64,000 nt of DNA, taken from Gossypium raimondii. Its lineage: Eukaryota; Streptophyta; Magnoliopsida; Malvales; Malvaceae. Position 1 is the first letter of the stretch. Every line of letters starts with the position of its first letter. The position numbers were made by a program, and so were the translations under genes. A model generated the notes under the pieces. That model saw only the letters and a list, made by a program, of their open reading frames with translations, was not told where the DNA came from and did not search any database. The stretch lies in contig NC_068570.1 of the NCBI RefSeq assembly GCF_025698545.1, positions 620,001 to 684,000 of the forward strand, in the 5' to 3' direction. This document shows, piece after piece, positions 48,701 through 59,719 of this stretch.

Positions 48701-49836
48701 CCATTGTTGAGCTTGCCAAAATGCTAAGAGAAAAATACCCAGACTACAATATTCCTACTGAGTAAGCCCATTTTTTTAAATCAAGTTCTTAATTTTCGTT
48801 GCTTTTTTGGAATAGCCAAGTTCTAATCCAAACTCAAAAACTTGATACGATTAATCAAAGTTCAAATCCGAAGCAACTTGATTCAATAATAAAAACTCCA
48901 CAACCCAAACCAGATATTATCAAATCATAATGACAGTGGTGGAATGTGGCATTAAGTTTTGAGGGCTTAATTAAAAGTTTCAAAAACTTTAAGGTTTATT
49001 ACATTTTAAAAAATGGGGGGTTTAATGACATTTTTCAAAAAAACTAAGGGTCTGGCTAAATTTTTTTTTAAATTGAGAAAATTAATGAGAATTTTTAAAA
49101 TTTTAGAGAATTTAATCAAAATTTTTGAAACTTTTGTAGAGCTTAATTGGAACTTTTAGAAATTTTGGGAGTCAGTGAAATTTTCAAAACTTTGTGGGTC
49201 TTATTAAAATTTTAAAAACTTTTGAGTTTTAATGAGACTTTTCAAAAAAAATTAAGGGACTAATTAATTTTTTATTTTCAAAATTTTGTAAAGCTTGATT
49301 AAAATTTTTAGAAATTTTTCGAGTCTTAAGTAAAATTTTCAAAAATTTTGAAGAACTTACTGATAATTTTCTAAATTTTTGAGAGGTCCCACTCTAGCTC
49401 TCTTCATTTCACTCCTAATAATAACTTAAACTAGAATGGTCCAGACTCAAAATAACTCGAACTCGAATGTCAAATCAAAATAAATCAAATCTCAAATCGA
49501 CCGTAACTTAAAACTATCCAAAAAATTTAAAACCCGATTTAAACAACCCACCCAATTATAACCCTAATAGGTAGCTTGTCTAATTGCTTATATGAATGTT
49601 TTTGTTACATGATCAGGTTCAAAGATGCAGATGAAAACTTGGGAAATGTGGTCTTCAATTCCAAGAAGCTGTTGGATTTAGGGTTTCAATTTAAGTACAG
49701 CTTGGAAGACATGTTTGTCGGAGCTGTGGAGACATGTCATGAAAAAGGGTTAATTGCACCTCCAACAAAGATTGAGAATGCAATAAATCGTGATACCATT
49801 GCTTCTATTGAGACACCAACCAGTGTTAAATGTTAG
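45797..49836 (+). CDS. DFR: Dihydroflavonol 4-reductase
   Basis: This NADPH-dependent cytosolic reductase converts dihydroflavonols to leucoanthocyanidins for anthocyanin and proanthocyanidin synthesis. Six exons join in phase: 45797-45914, 46248-46417, 47016-47210, 47887-48046, 48569-48761 and 49617-49836. They give 351 residues, within the family range (about 330-380). The six-exon layout is the usual one for [12 protein letters not shown] (10-18) is the Rossmann dinucleotide motif. Ser128, Tyr163 and Lys167 form the short-chain-dehydrogenase triad, numbered as in grape DFR. The substrate-specificity segment after SSAGTVN has Asn133, the common Asn type that usually accepts all three dihydroflavonols. 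Tyr154 and Gly220 (in HYGIIRQ, usually HYSIIRQ) differ from the relatives I recall. Introns 4 and 5 hold degenerate repeats and intron 3 a dispersed repeat. An AATAAA follows at 49911. Confidence 0.96.
47275..47445. repeat. Dispersed CCGGTT-type repeat inside DFR intron 3
   Basis: The text AACCGGATTCGACCGGTTG, GAACTGATATGG and AACCGATCGGATTG belongs to a family also seen at 12890-13080, 59720-60060, 60760-61110 and 63823-64000. It is non-coding. It lies within the 676-base third intron. Confidence 0.5.
48955..49390. repeat. Degenerate tandem repeat in DFR intron 5
   Basis: Units of about 35-45 bases follow the pattern TTTTGAGGGCTTAATTAAAA, then TTTTCAAAACTTT. Some ten worn copies are present. 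The same kind of text occurs in intron 4 (48065-48215). Intron 5 (48762-49616) is the longest of the gene, and much of its length is this repeat. Confidence 0.55.
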
Positions 49837-49910
49837 AACAATATCTATCTATATCATGGATGTATCACCATTGTCATGTTAAGGGCTTTGGCGTCTTTTT
49901 TTTGAATTAA

Positions 49911-49916
49911 AATAAA
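49911..49916 (+). terminator. Poly(A) signal of DFR
   Basis: AATAAA lies 75 bases after the TAG stop, followed by U-rich text. It is the likely near-upstream element for 3' end formation. Confidence 0.55.
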
Positions 49917-50247
49917 GATTTTCGTTTGGATCTCACCCTTTTAGTCGTTATCAAAGAAAAAAATTTATATGTTCTTTGGATTTTCTAGGGTTTGTTTCTA
50001 AGAATTAGGTTGCATGATTATAATTTTATATATAATTGGTAAATATATTTTTATGCACCGACAACACAACAAAACTTACCATTGAATTTTGAAAGGTCTA
50101 ATTAAATTTTTTTTTTTAAATGAGGACTTATTGTGTGATTAGTTCGTCAGTGTCAAAAATATAGAATTTGAGTAGGCAAGTGAAGATTAAATCAAACTAA
50201 TTCCTTTTTTTTTTTTAAGTAAAGTTATATTTCTGTCAGAGAACAAT

Positions 50248-50390
50248 ATGAATGGTATATCATGTTTTATCAACGCACTAAACGGGTTATACGATATCTC
50301 TAATGTGGAAGTAGGCCAACATTTCTATTGGCAAATAGCAGGTTTCCAAGTCCATGCCCAAGTACTTATTACTTTTTGGGTTGTAATTGC
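50248..50390 (+). pseudogene. atpI: Plastid atpI 5' fragment (nuclear plastid DNA)
   Basis: The first 48 codons are open ([20 protein letters not shown], then [17 protein letters not shown] and [11 protein letters not shown]). They match the start of ATP synthase CF0 subunit a (AtpI) with a few changes. The reading then passes into unrelated plastid sequence (TCGTGGAATATGATTCAC). The fragment has no membrane helices beyond the first, so it cannot work as AtpI. It is the left part of the plastid insertion 50248-50895. Confidence 0.85.
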
Positions 50391-50417
50391 TCGTGGAATA
50401 TGATTCACTTTCAAGAT

Positions 50418-50498
50418 GCCTTGATGGTGAAATGGTAAACACATGAGACTCAAAATCTCGTGCTAAAGAGCGTGGAGGTTCGAGTCCTCTTCAAGGCA
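50418..50498 (+). tRNA. trnL-CAA: Copy of plastid tRNA-Leu (CAA), probably not functional
   Basis: The acceptor stem GCCTTGA pairs with TCAAGGC. The anticodon region GACTCAAAATC carries CAA. The long class II variable arm and GTTCGAGTC T arm are present. Compared with the plastid gene as I remember it, G-to-A and C-to-T type changes occur (GGTAAACACATGAG instead of GGTAGACACGCGAG), one of them turning an anticodon-stem pair into a wobble. A plastid-type tRNA in nuclear DNA is usually a passive copy. Confidence 0.8.
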
Positions 50499-50814
50499 TA
50501 ATATTGAGAATGCTTATTGAATTGGAATAAGTTCGGTAGCGGATCACGAGATCTTGGTGATCTTCTCTATCTAATGAATGGGCAGTCCGCTTTGAAATCA
50601 CTCGCCCTACACCCACCCCGAGTATATGCTTCAACAGGAATCACGCACACAAGGGTAGATTGATACAATATAAACCTCTGGTAAAATGCCCCCCGGTAAC
50701 CAAGCAGATAAAGTACATTACATAGCCCGTTTTAGGGATTGGCGACTTACCAATTCCGTGACTTTGGCACTAGACATTCCAAAAATGGGTGTTATCAAAT
50801 CGGGTGAATTCAAT

Positions 50815-50883
50815 AATAGACGTCTGGTGGCATTCCAGCTTTCCTTCTCCTTTCAGGACCTATCCGAAAGAGAATCCAACGCT
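50815..50883 (-). pseudogene. ycf15: Fragment of plastid ycf15
   Basis: The minus strand reads WILFRIGPERRRKAGMPPDV, then YY, then a stop caused by a one-base change before IEFTR-like text. This is the conserved end of ycf15. It lies in the expected place and orientation relative to trnL-CAA. The ycf15 frame is broken in many plastomes, so the break may predate transfer. Confidence 0.75.
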
Positions 50884-50895
50884 TCTCGCTCGTGA

Positions 50896-51096
50896 AAAAA
50901 TTTTCAAAAAAATGTTATAATGTACAAAATCAAATTTAACAGTAAAAATGGAAAAAGATATTTTAAAAGATCTATACAAAGGTTAATTTCCCATTTTTTA
51001 GGAGCAAAATGCAATTCATCTTCTAATACAAAAGCTTTCGAGTCAAATTGAAAGAAAAATTTTTGAGTTAATCAAGTTGACAAGACCTATTTTATC
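50896..51096. other. Spacer after the plastid insertion
   Basis: A/T-rich DNA ending with the ATTTTATC target duplication of the next element. There is no gene. Confidence 0.4.
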
Positions 51097-51775
51097 TAGA
51101 CCTAATCATGGGTCGGGCCACCTGGCCCGGCCTGAAGGCCCGCCCAAAATGTGGGAGGGTTTGGCAAAAATATAAGCCCGAAAAATGGGTTTGGGAAAAA
51201 AAATAAGACACATTTAAAAAATGGGCCAGGCCTCGGGTAAGGCATTTGTGGCCTAGCCCCGACCCGGCCTGAATCTGCTCTTTTTTTGTTTTTGTTTTTG
51301 AATGTTACTTTCTTGTTGTTTTCTCCATATTTTGCTACATTTTACTATTATGTTGCTACTAGTTTGTTGTTATTGTTTGGATATTATATAAAACTTATTT
51401 TATTGTTAATTTTATTATTATTTTAAAGACATTTGTTAATTTTGTTATTATTTTAGAACATTTGCTTGTTAAGTTGCATTTATCTTAGTGTTATTTAAGT
51501 TTATATATTTTTTAAATTTTATTTTAAATTTGTAAATTTGTTGGGAAATATTTATTTTGATGTTTTTAGTATTTTTGATGTATTATATATATTTAAAAAT
51601 TATATAAAAATAATATAAAAATTAATTCTGGCAAATCGGGTCAAACCCAGGTTTTATCACTTTTATCCGGGTCGGGCTTGGGCAAAATTTTAAGCTCATT
51701 TTTCAGGCCGAGCCCGGGCCTAGTAAATGGTCCTGAATTTTTAGTTGAGCCCAACCCAGCCTATGAGCACCTCTA
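51097..51775. mobile_element. hAT-like non-autonomous element, 679 bp
   Basis: It is flanked by an exact 8-bp duplication, ATTTTATC (51089-51096 and 51776-51783). The left end, TAGACCTAATCATGGGTCGG, is mirrored by the right end, CAGCCTATGAGCACCTCTA, an imperfect inverted repeat. The ends are G/C-rich (GGCCCGGCCTGAAGGCCCGC) and the middle A/T-rich, with no transposase. A truncated relative begins at 62444 (TAGAGGTGTTCATGGGTAGG). Confidence 0.8.
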
Positions 51776-51783
51776 ATTTTATC

Positions 51784-52375
51784 ATCTCCGCTCGATTTAA
51801 AAAAAAAATTTGAATGAAATAAAACTCGAGTCAAATCAAGTAAAATTATTTGAGTTAAATTAAAAATTAAATATGTCAAATTAAAATATTGTCATCATAT
51901 AACTAATTTCATATCGAGTATATAAATTTGAAACAATATATATTTGAAAATATTTTCAAAACAAAATAAAAAATACTTTAGTATGATAAACATAATAATT
52001 AATTAACTTATTTAAGTTCCAAAATTATTATTTTAAAAAAATTAAAATTTTAATTTTCTTTATATATTTTTTAAAAATTAAAACTTTTATAATTTAAAAA
52101 ATAATTTTTTATAAATATTTTGAATTTTAAAAATCATTTTGAATTTTTGAAAATTATTTCAATTTTTTGTATTTTTATTGTGAGAGATCAATTTGCTCAT
52201 TTTAAAATTGACAAGAACAAAAGGAATATTTACACAAATTTATTATTCAAATTATTCAAATTATTTGAATTGTAAAATTCAACTCAACTCGAACTCAAAT
52301 TATTCGAGTAACTCAAATAACCCAATTCAATTAACTCAAAATTCAAAACTTTTTCGACTTTTATTGTGTAAAAGG
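51784..52375. repeat. Inverted relative of the hAT-like element at 44546
   Basis: This stretch is in opposite orientation to 44580-45150. GAGAGATCAATTTGCTCATT here corresponds to AATGAGCAAATTGATCTCTC-like text near 44765, and TTCGAGTAACTCAAATAACC to reversed words near 44620. The element ends are not defined. Together the two copies bracket DFR and the plastid insertion as inverted repeats about 7 kb apart. Confidence 0.6.
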
Positions 52376-52546
52376 CATTGAAGCTTTTAAATTCAAAAAT
52401 ATATTAGAGTTCATGTGAAAATGATATATAATATAATCCAATTTTCAAATGATGTACATTGAAGCCTTTTTTTTCTTTTCCATTTCAATAGGGCACTAAA
52501 ACATTAACTAATATATATGGCAGCACCCTCCATGGAAACCCAATCT

Positions 52547-55500
52547 CTACCTTTCTTCTGCACTAAATCGGTTCCAAGCCTCCTGTACATTTCACATATA
52601 TAATAGCATACATACACATAAAATTAGAAACTTCAGATGAACTAGGAATGTAACAACTCAATTTCTGTTTTCTTTTATTGTAGGTTAAACTATGATTTTG
52701 GTCGGATTTAGTCTATCTACTTTAACCTTACATAGTTTTATAGATAAATGTATTTGGCAGATCCCTTTATTACAAGGACCAAATCAAATTAGTCCTGTTT
52801 AATAATAGGTTAATTTAGTCCTTCTACTATTTAAAAACCAAATAAATCCAAATTTTATAGTTTAAAAATGGCATTTATTGTTAACAGAGTAAATATTTTG
52901 AATGCTTTTTATGGTTCTAGAGTTGAATTGCAAATGAAAAAATAATATTTTGAAACCCTATTTGATTATTTTTATAGTATAGTAATTAAATTGATACATT
53001 TAATGGTAGAGGGACTAATTTGATCTAGTCCCTATAATAGAGGGACTTGGAAGGTACTTTCACCTAGTTTTATCCCTACCATGCTTAATGTTATACTTTA
53101 GTACAAATCACTAACACCATTAAAAATTCAGTGAAACCGATATAGAACTTTTTCATAAAAAGTCCAAATCATTATGTTGGGCTGGAAATTTTCTTTTAAA
53201 TGAAAAATTAGTCAAAAATATTTATAATCAAAATTTCACTATTGAAAAGATATAGGGAATTTTAGGTTTCTGAGGTTTTTCTAAATTACACCAACTAACA
53301 GTTCCTTTAACCATGTTAGTGATATGGACTAAGGCATAGTAGTAGAATCAAATTATGTCAAATTATAAGGACAAGGACAAATCCTATAATTTAACCTTTT
53401 GTTGTCTTGTTTCCCTAGCTCAATATAAGAAATAAATAAGAATAAATCAATGAAAGCTTTGGTTAAAGAAGGAAAGCAACAAACCTTGAGAAGATCAAAA
53501 ACTTTCTCGCAAATGTACTTTTGTTGTATGTTAGCACCTCGTTGCTGCAACTTATCAGGATGAACACACAGTGTAGCTTTTCTATATGCTTTCTTTACAG
53601 CTGCAGTGCCTAGAATATCCGTAAGCGATATTGGCTGCCAACCGCTATCAGGGCCAAGGATCTGCCAGCAATGCAAAAATTCAGTTAAACTAGGGCGTCC
53701 TAAGTAGTATATAGCCAAATATCTCCAACCCCATGGCCACAGGCCACAGTGTAAATGTCAAAAGATTTAATCCTACCATTGTATGATGTATTTATGAACA
53801 AAAATAGAAAAGCTGTTACATACATATTGTAATGTCGATAAGAGTGCACGTAAATTTCCTTGCTTCCCACTTAACCACCTTTTGACTTCAGCATCCAGAG
53901 TTTCTGCTAACCTCTGCAATATAAATTACGATCCAAAATTGTTAGACAAGAACAGAAACCGGCCTCATTGTGAAAAGATTTATTGTTTCATTTGAATGTA
54001 TAAGTTACATTTCTTTCAGCTTGTTCTTTCTGAGCAAGAAGATCACGCTCGTTCTTCTCTGCAAGTGCTTTGGCCTGGAAACAAAAGAAAGTGAGATTCT
54101 CAATACTAGTCGCAAAATCCGTACCGGATAAGCGACAAAGATAGTAGAAGGCATACCGCTCGTTCTGCTGTCCTTTGATGCCTTTCCAACCTAGCTTTAC
54201 ATCTTTGAGCTGATTCACCAACAGCTCCATCTGACTCCTCAGAATATTTTGAAGCTTCATGAAGCAAATAAAGATGATTCAGAATTTAAGGGTTTTCCTT
54301 TCTTTTGCCCAAACAAGTAATTTAATCATCACAGAAAAAAAAGTGCCGTTTCTGTTTTGCCAAGTCCATGCAGGATATCTTTAAATACCAGTTTACCACA
54401 TACCACTCTGGTTTGAAGAATTAGGATATCTGGAAGTTGCAGGAGGACATGAGCCTTTGTATCGGGAATCCTGCAAAATATTCCAGTAATCATTTCTTTG
54501 CCCTTTTGTGCCATTTCAGCAAAGAGGAAAAATGGATGACAAAAGAAGACACTCACATAAGATTGGTAGCTGTGCTTTGAATCAGAGAACTTTTCAGCCT
54601 GGTTCCTGGCTCCAAGGGAAGCCTTTTCGGACAAAGCTTTCTCCAAGGCACGCTGCCGGGCCTCTGCAGTTGCTCTCTCTACTGCAGCACGCTCAGCTTT
54701 AAGTTTCGCTTCCATAAATGTCTTATCATTGGTATCAGCAGAATGCTTGACTGACTCTCCTTGGGTTGTTTCAGCCTTTACCTTACGCTGTGCTTCTATA
54801 TTCGTTCTTCCAGCAGCAGCCCTCTCCCGGGCTTCAGCAAAGGCCCTTTCACGAGCTTCACGAATAGCTCTTTCAACAGCTATTCTCTCCTTTTCTTTTT
54901 CTTTTACCTTTTCCTTTTTCCTTTCTCTCTCTTTTGCTTCATCTACTCTTTTTTGTTCTTCCCTAACTAGCTTAACTTCTTCCTCGGAAGCATTTTCGGT
55001 TTCCCTCTCTTCCTTCATCAGGGTTTTAGGAGAATTTTCCTCTTCGTATTCTGTACTTTGGCCTGCTTCAATCTCATGACCTATTTGTGTGGCTTCATTT
55101 TTATCGCCAAACTCGCAATGTAACTGGGAATCAACGAATCTTACCTCATCAGTGTGTTCAAAGCTATACTTGTTCTCTTCCTGTTTCAAACAAACGACAG
55201 CCTCCCTTACATCTTCTGATTTACAAGCCAGTTCTTCAACATGCTTCTCCATGGTGAAGGTTTTTTCAGACTTCTCGGAATGCTGCTCATAGTGATCTTT
55301 CTCAAATGTTACGTCAGCTGGATCAACATCTATACTGCTTCTTTCGAAATTAGATGCATCTGCTGTATTTTCTGCTTGCCACTTAATCTCATCAGGTTTC
55401 AAGTTGCTTTCAGCCAAGTCAGACTTATCAAATTCCAGGTTTTCTTCCAAGTTAGTAGCCATTTCGTCTGCTTCTGAATTTATTTCAGTTTCTTTACACT

Positions 55501-58252
55501 CACTATAAGCTTTGCATCCTTCCACAATCCCTTCATTTTCTTCATTACAAAGGAACTCTGGAGTCGTTTCACAGCTGTCTTCACTAATAGAGGGCTCCAG
55601 AGTTTCACCTAGATAGTTAATTTCATTGCTATTGGATGCATTATCAGCTACTTTAAGGTCTTCCCAATAGCAGTCTAGAGCATCTTCCCTTGCTTCAGTC
55701 ATCTCATCTGCTTCTTGATTGGTCTGGTTTTGCACCTCTTCAGTTCCCACACTCTCAGAAGCCATCATCTGTCCCTCATCCGCTGCTTCCATCTGATAAG
55801 CATCTTCAAGCAATTCTACATTCTCTTCAGCCTCCATAAATTCCTCATTGCCCAACGAATCACCATTTTCTTCAAGTTTCCTCATTTCTTCCTCATGATC
55901 AAAAGCATCATCTCTAGGATCAATTATTACCGGTTCCTTCATTTTGTCAGACATTTGCTCATTGTCTTCTCTATCACAAGCATCTTCCTCTTCATTGTTT
56001 TCTTCTGGTCTACAAGCCGCACTAACTTCCTCCTTCAGTTCTGATATCTCAAAAGCTTCTTCAGATATCTCCTCAAATTTTTCCTGTACAGAAACATCTT
56101 CTAACAGCATCTCATTCTTTTCCTTCTCGGAAACATTTTCTTCCTGTTCAATCTTATGCTGATGTTTCTCCTCCATATCCAACCCTTCCTTAGCAACTGT
56201 TAATCTCTCCAAATCGTCAGTATCCTTTACTTCTTCCATTTCAACCTTTTTCTCATCTTCTATTGGTTGCTCTGGATCTTCTGATTTCCTTTCACATGGT
56301 TCTAGTTCATTGCACACGTTCTCTTCAGTTTCCTCCCACTGTTCACCAAATCTTAGTTCAGTTTCATCTTCTTTCGTATCATGAAACTCTACATCAGGCA
56401 CTGATTCATGCAGACATTCCTCGTTATCAAAAAACTCTCTCAATTCATCTATTTTCTTCTTCAGCTCAGTAGCTTCCTCAACAACTTCTGGTTCCTCGTT
56501 ATATTCTTCTGGTTTGTCGAAGGTTGTCTTCTCTTCTCCCTCATGTTCATTCAGATCCTGGGTTACATCCTTTTCCCTTTCTCCGTCTTTTGCGGCTTCC
56601 CTTTTCTCCACTTCATCTTGTCTACAATCAGCCTGCAGAGATATGAAATCCTTTGCACATGTTTCTCCAGCAGCTTCTCTTGCAACGAAACCTCTCTTCT
56701 CGTCTTCTAATTCAGCAGCCACTTGGTGAACTTTGATCACATTTTGCATTTTTACTCCATCAGAAGTTTGCTGAGAAGCTACTATCTTTTCACTAGTCTC
56801 CTGAGCTTTATCTTCCCTGAAATTATTTTGTTTGACAGTATCTTTACTCTTCTTTCTCTCCTCACTAGTCGAACTACCATTAGATCGGGGTTTGACCCGT
56901 CCCATATAACCTTTTCTTCTTTCCATTATTTCTTTTGCAACTTTTAACCTAGCTTGAGCCTCCTCTATTGCTTTCTTCACTGCTGCTGCAGAAGTAGCAG
57001 CAACTGAATTCACATCCAATTCATCATCAAAGTAAGGGGGAGAAGAAACACCCATATCACAATCCAAAGATTGACTCCTCGGAACCCCAAACTTCAAAGA
57101 ATCACGATTGTTAACACCATTGTTATATGACATGCTTGAAGCTCGCTTCACTTTTGAAGGAGGTGTTCCATGGCCAAAATCATAGGTCCCAAATAGAACA
57201 TCGTTACAATCAGACCCATTACTTTTAGGCTCGCTATGGAACTGATCCACACCTTTCAAGGTCTCTTTACCAACACCACAAGCTTGAACATCAGACGCTG
57301 GTTTCTCACAATGTACACCATCATCCCCTTTCCCCCCACCTAACTTTTCAGTGCCATAAGGCTCATTTACAGCAGAAGAAACCGGGTCCTCCCTCGGCGG
57401 AGCTATGTTTTCATCAACAACACAAGTGAAACCAGGAACAGCTACATGTATTGTTCCATTCGTCCCATTTTTGCTTCCGAGGCTACTTTTATTATACGAC
57501 ATTTTGAACTGCTTCACACCATTACTTGATCCATGGGAAGCCTCATCGTTTGACACAACTCGATTACTTGAAGGATACGAAAACGACCCTTCCGAATGCG
57601 ATTTCGTCTTAGCTGGTCTCCTACAAAATTAATCTAATTTATGCTAGATCTTTCCTCATATATATAAAGAGAAAAAAAATCACAATATTTAACGTGTTAA
57701 ATTTAGCGCTACCACTTTCTAATGAATTTAGCATTCAACATTAAATGCAAAGATCAAAGGTTCAACACAACTATTCTCAAACCAAACAAGCTCTTAAAGA
57801 TCAAGGTTTTACCTATACATGAAAACACAAACATATTTCAACATCCAAACACTCCCTAACACCATATTTACATATTTTAGTAACTAAATAGAAGATCAAA
57901 AAGAAAAATAAATAAAATGAACTTACTTTTTATCTCTAGTTGGTTTAGCGACGAATTCTTCATGAGAAACAGCAAAATCCACATCCCCAAAACCACCAAA
58001 AATGTTGGAATAATCAAGCTTCGAGCTAGAAACCTCGACGGAGAACTTCCTCTGGTTCAGTTCAGGGACATCGAGGAACGGAATCGAAGAACCGGAACCA
58101 CCGCCGAATATCTCGGCGTAATCTTCAACGGCCGATCCAACTTTGGTTTGACCACCGAAAACGCCGTCGTACAAGCTTTTACCATTGAAACTATGGCCGT
58201 TACTAAGTTTCTTACTGAAAGATGTAGCAGCCGAAGCTCTTTGGTACTCCAT
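52547..58252 (-). CDS. Auxilin-like J-domain protein (clathrin uncoating co-chaperone)
   Basis: Auxilins recruit Hsc70 to strip clathrin from vesicles. Eight exons join in phase on the minus strand: 58252-57927, 57620-54557, 54470-54404, 54254-54157, 54074-54009, 53913-53824, 53661-53485 and 52582-52547, giving 1307 residues. The N-terminus has repeated YDGVFGG / YAEIFGG / YSNIFGG motifs, as in plant auxilin-like proteins. The 3-kb second exon codes for a very acidic, Glu-rich low-complexity region, followed by an Arg/Glu/Ala coiled coil (about 960-1110). Residues 1150-1307 hold [30 protein letters not shown] and the J domain, with HPDK at 1271-1274, then [17 protein letters not shown] at the end. 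All key J-domain residues are present. The ATG at 58252 was chosen for the conserved EYQRA start. The last intron (52583-53484) is long. It is closest to Arabidopsis AUXILIN-LIKE1 by memory. Confidence 0.93.
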
Positions 58253-58677
58253 TGAAATAACAAAAATAAAAATAAAAAAGAGATCTTTAGGGTTTGTTTT
58301 TCAGAGGATTTTTTTCCCTCTGTTTCACTGCAGTGTACAAGACACGAAGAGAAGAAGAAGACTCTGTGAGGATACGAGAAAATGAAAAATAAAAATTATT
58401 TGAAACGAGAAATTGAACAGAAAAAATAATACATTAGTAAATGTGGGGTATATTTGTCAGTGTACGGTGAAGGTTAAAATTTGTCATAACTCCCTGTATT
58501 TTTTGAAAATTAAGAATTTAGTCCTTATACTTTTATTTCCAAGAATTTAATCTTTTTACTTTTCAGATTTTTAAAATCAGGTCCAACCGTTAAATTTTTT
58601 CGTTAATAGCACCAGGAAACCCCAAACTATTACTTTCATTTTAAATTGGTCCTAAACTCCAAAACGTTCTAATTACA
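58253..58677. other. 5' flank of the auxilin-like gene and outer repeat
   Basis: The promoter and 5' UTR of the minus-strand gene should lie here. No clear TATA box was picked out. From about 58600 a dispersed-repeat sequence starts (ACCCCAAACTATTAC, AATTGGTCCTAAACTCC) and resumes after the element at 58678-59136, up to about 59593. Confidence 0.4.
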
Positions 58678-59136
58678 GAGGCAAACGGGCTGGCTCGGAT
58701 TGGGCTTTCTTCATATTCAGATTTTTTTTAGGTCCAAATTAGCTTGGACTCTGATTTTTTGGGCTCGAAATTTTTCAAACTACGATGTTCTCAAGCTCAA
58801 GCTCTTTCAAACTCAGAATTTTTTGGGCTCAATTTTTTCAAATTCGAGCTTAGATCCGAGCCAGCAGACTTTGATGGGTTCAAATAATTTTGAATTTTTG
58901 TAAGTTATAATTTTTTTTAATTTTTTAATGTAATAATTCATTTTACTTTTATAAGATAAGAACACAGTTTCGATTTTCTCTGATTCTTATGGACTTGGGC
59001 TTTGTCAGGCTCAGGCTTGGATTTTTCTCGAGTTTGAATCTATTACAAGCTTGAGCTTTCTCAAACTTAAATTGTTATGGGCTCAAATCAGCATAGGTAA
59101 GCTTTCGGGCTCGAGCCTATTTGCCAGCTTTAGTTT
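58678..59136. mobile_element. hAT-like non-autonomous element, 459 bp, nested in an older repeat
   Basis: It is flanked by an exact 8-bp duplication, TAATTACA (58670-58677 and 59137-59144). The left end, GAGGCAAACGGGCTGGCTC, is mirrored by CTCGAGCCTATTTGCCAGC at the right. The inside is rich in GGGCTC / AAGCTTGAGC words. No transposase. The host sequence on either side (CCTAAACTCCAAAACGTTC on the left, CAATTAGGTCCTTTCGTTA on the right) is a different repeat that it interrupts. Confidence 0.75.
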
Positions 59137-59719
59137 TAATTACATCTCCAAACTATCAATGTTATGTCAATTAGGTCCTTTCGTTATTAAAATTGTTAAT
59201 TTAACCATTAAATTAGACGTCAAATATAACATAGCTAAATTTAAAATAAAAAATTTGAAGAAATAAAACTTTGTCGCATAACTTTTAAAAGTACAAAAAC
59301 TAAAATTAAAGTAAATCTGGAAAAAAAAAGCGAACAATACAAATTTTGGAAACCTTAAAACTAATATTTTTAAAATATCTATTTTATAATATTCATTTTT
59401 AAAATTTCATTTTAAACTATGTTACATAATATTTGGCGTGTCATTTATCATTTAAATTAATGATTTTAGTAACAAAAGTACCTAATTGATATAACCTCGA
59501 TAATTTAGGGATGTAAATAAAATGATTTGAAGTTTAGGGACTAATTTAGAATGAGGGTCATAGCTTTGGGGATAATTGGTACAATTAACTCTAATTTTTT
59601 TCTGCAACATTTTAAAATAAAAGAGTTACTTGATAATAATAATGTAATTAAAAAATAGTATCATAATTACCATTAATTTAAAAATGATAATAGTGTTAAT
59701 AGTTGGACCCAATGTTGTT

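Larger units (their letters stand above)
50391..50895 (+). other. Plastid inverted-repeat DNA (trnL-CAA to ycf15) inserted in the nucleus
   Basis: After the atpI fragment, the sequence runs through the plastid trnL-CAA gene and the spacer toward ycf15 (TCGGTAGCGGATCACGAG, ATTGATACAATATAAACC, TTACATAGCCCGTTTTAGG). It ends with the reverse of ycf15 text. Composition here is clearly higher in G/C than the neighbours. In plastomes atpI lies in the large single-copy region and trnL-CAA in the inverted repeat, so the joint at about 50390 is not native. A mitochondrial intermediate cannot be excluded. Confidence 0.85.

Noticed and set aside
50418..50498. Functional nuclear tRNA-Leu
   Set aside because: It is a plastid-type tRNA in a plastid DNA insertion with substitutions in the stems and no sign of nuclear use.
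50686..50895. 69-codon frame as a nuclear gene
   Set aside because: The stretch is plastid spacer and antisense ycf15 within the plastid insertion.
54508..57632. Many plus-strand open frames of 64-116 codons rich in Ser/Phe/Leu
   Set aside because: They are antisense shadows of the Glu-rich auxilin exon; GAA/GAG codons read backwards give TTC/CTC.
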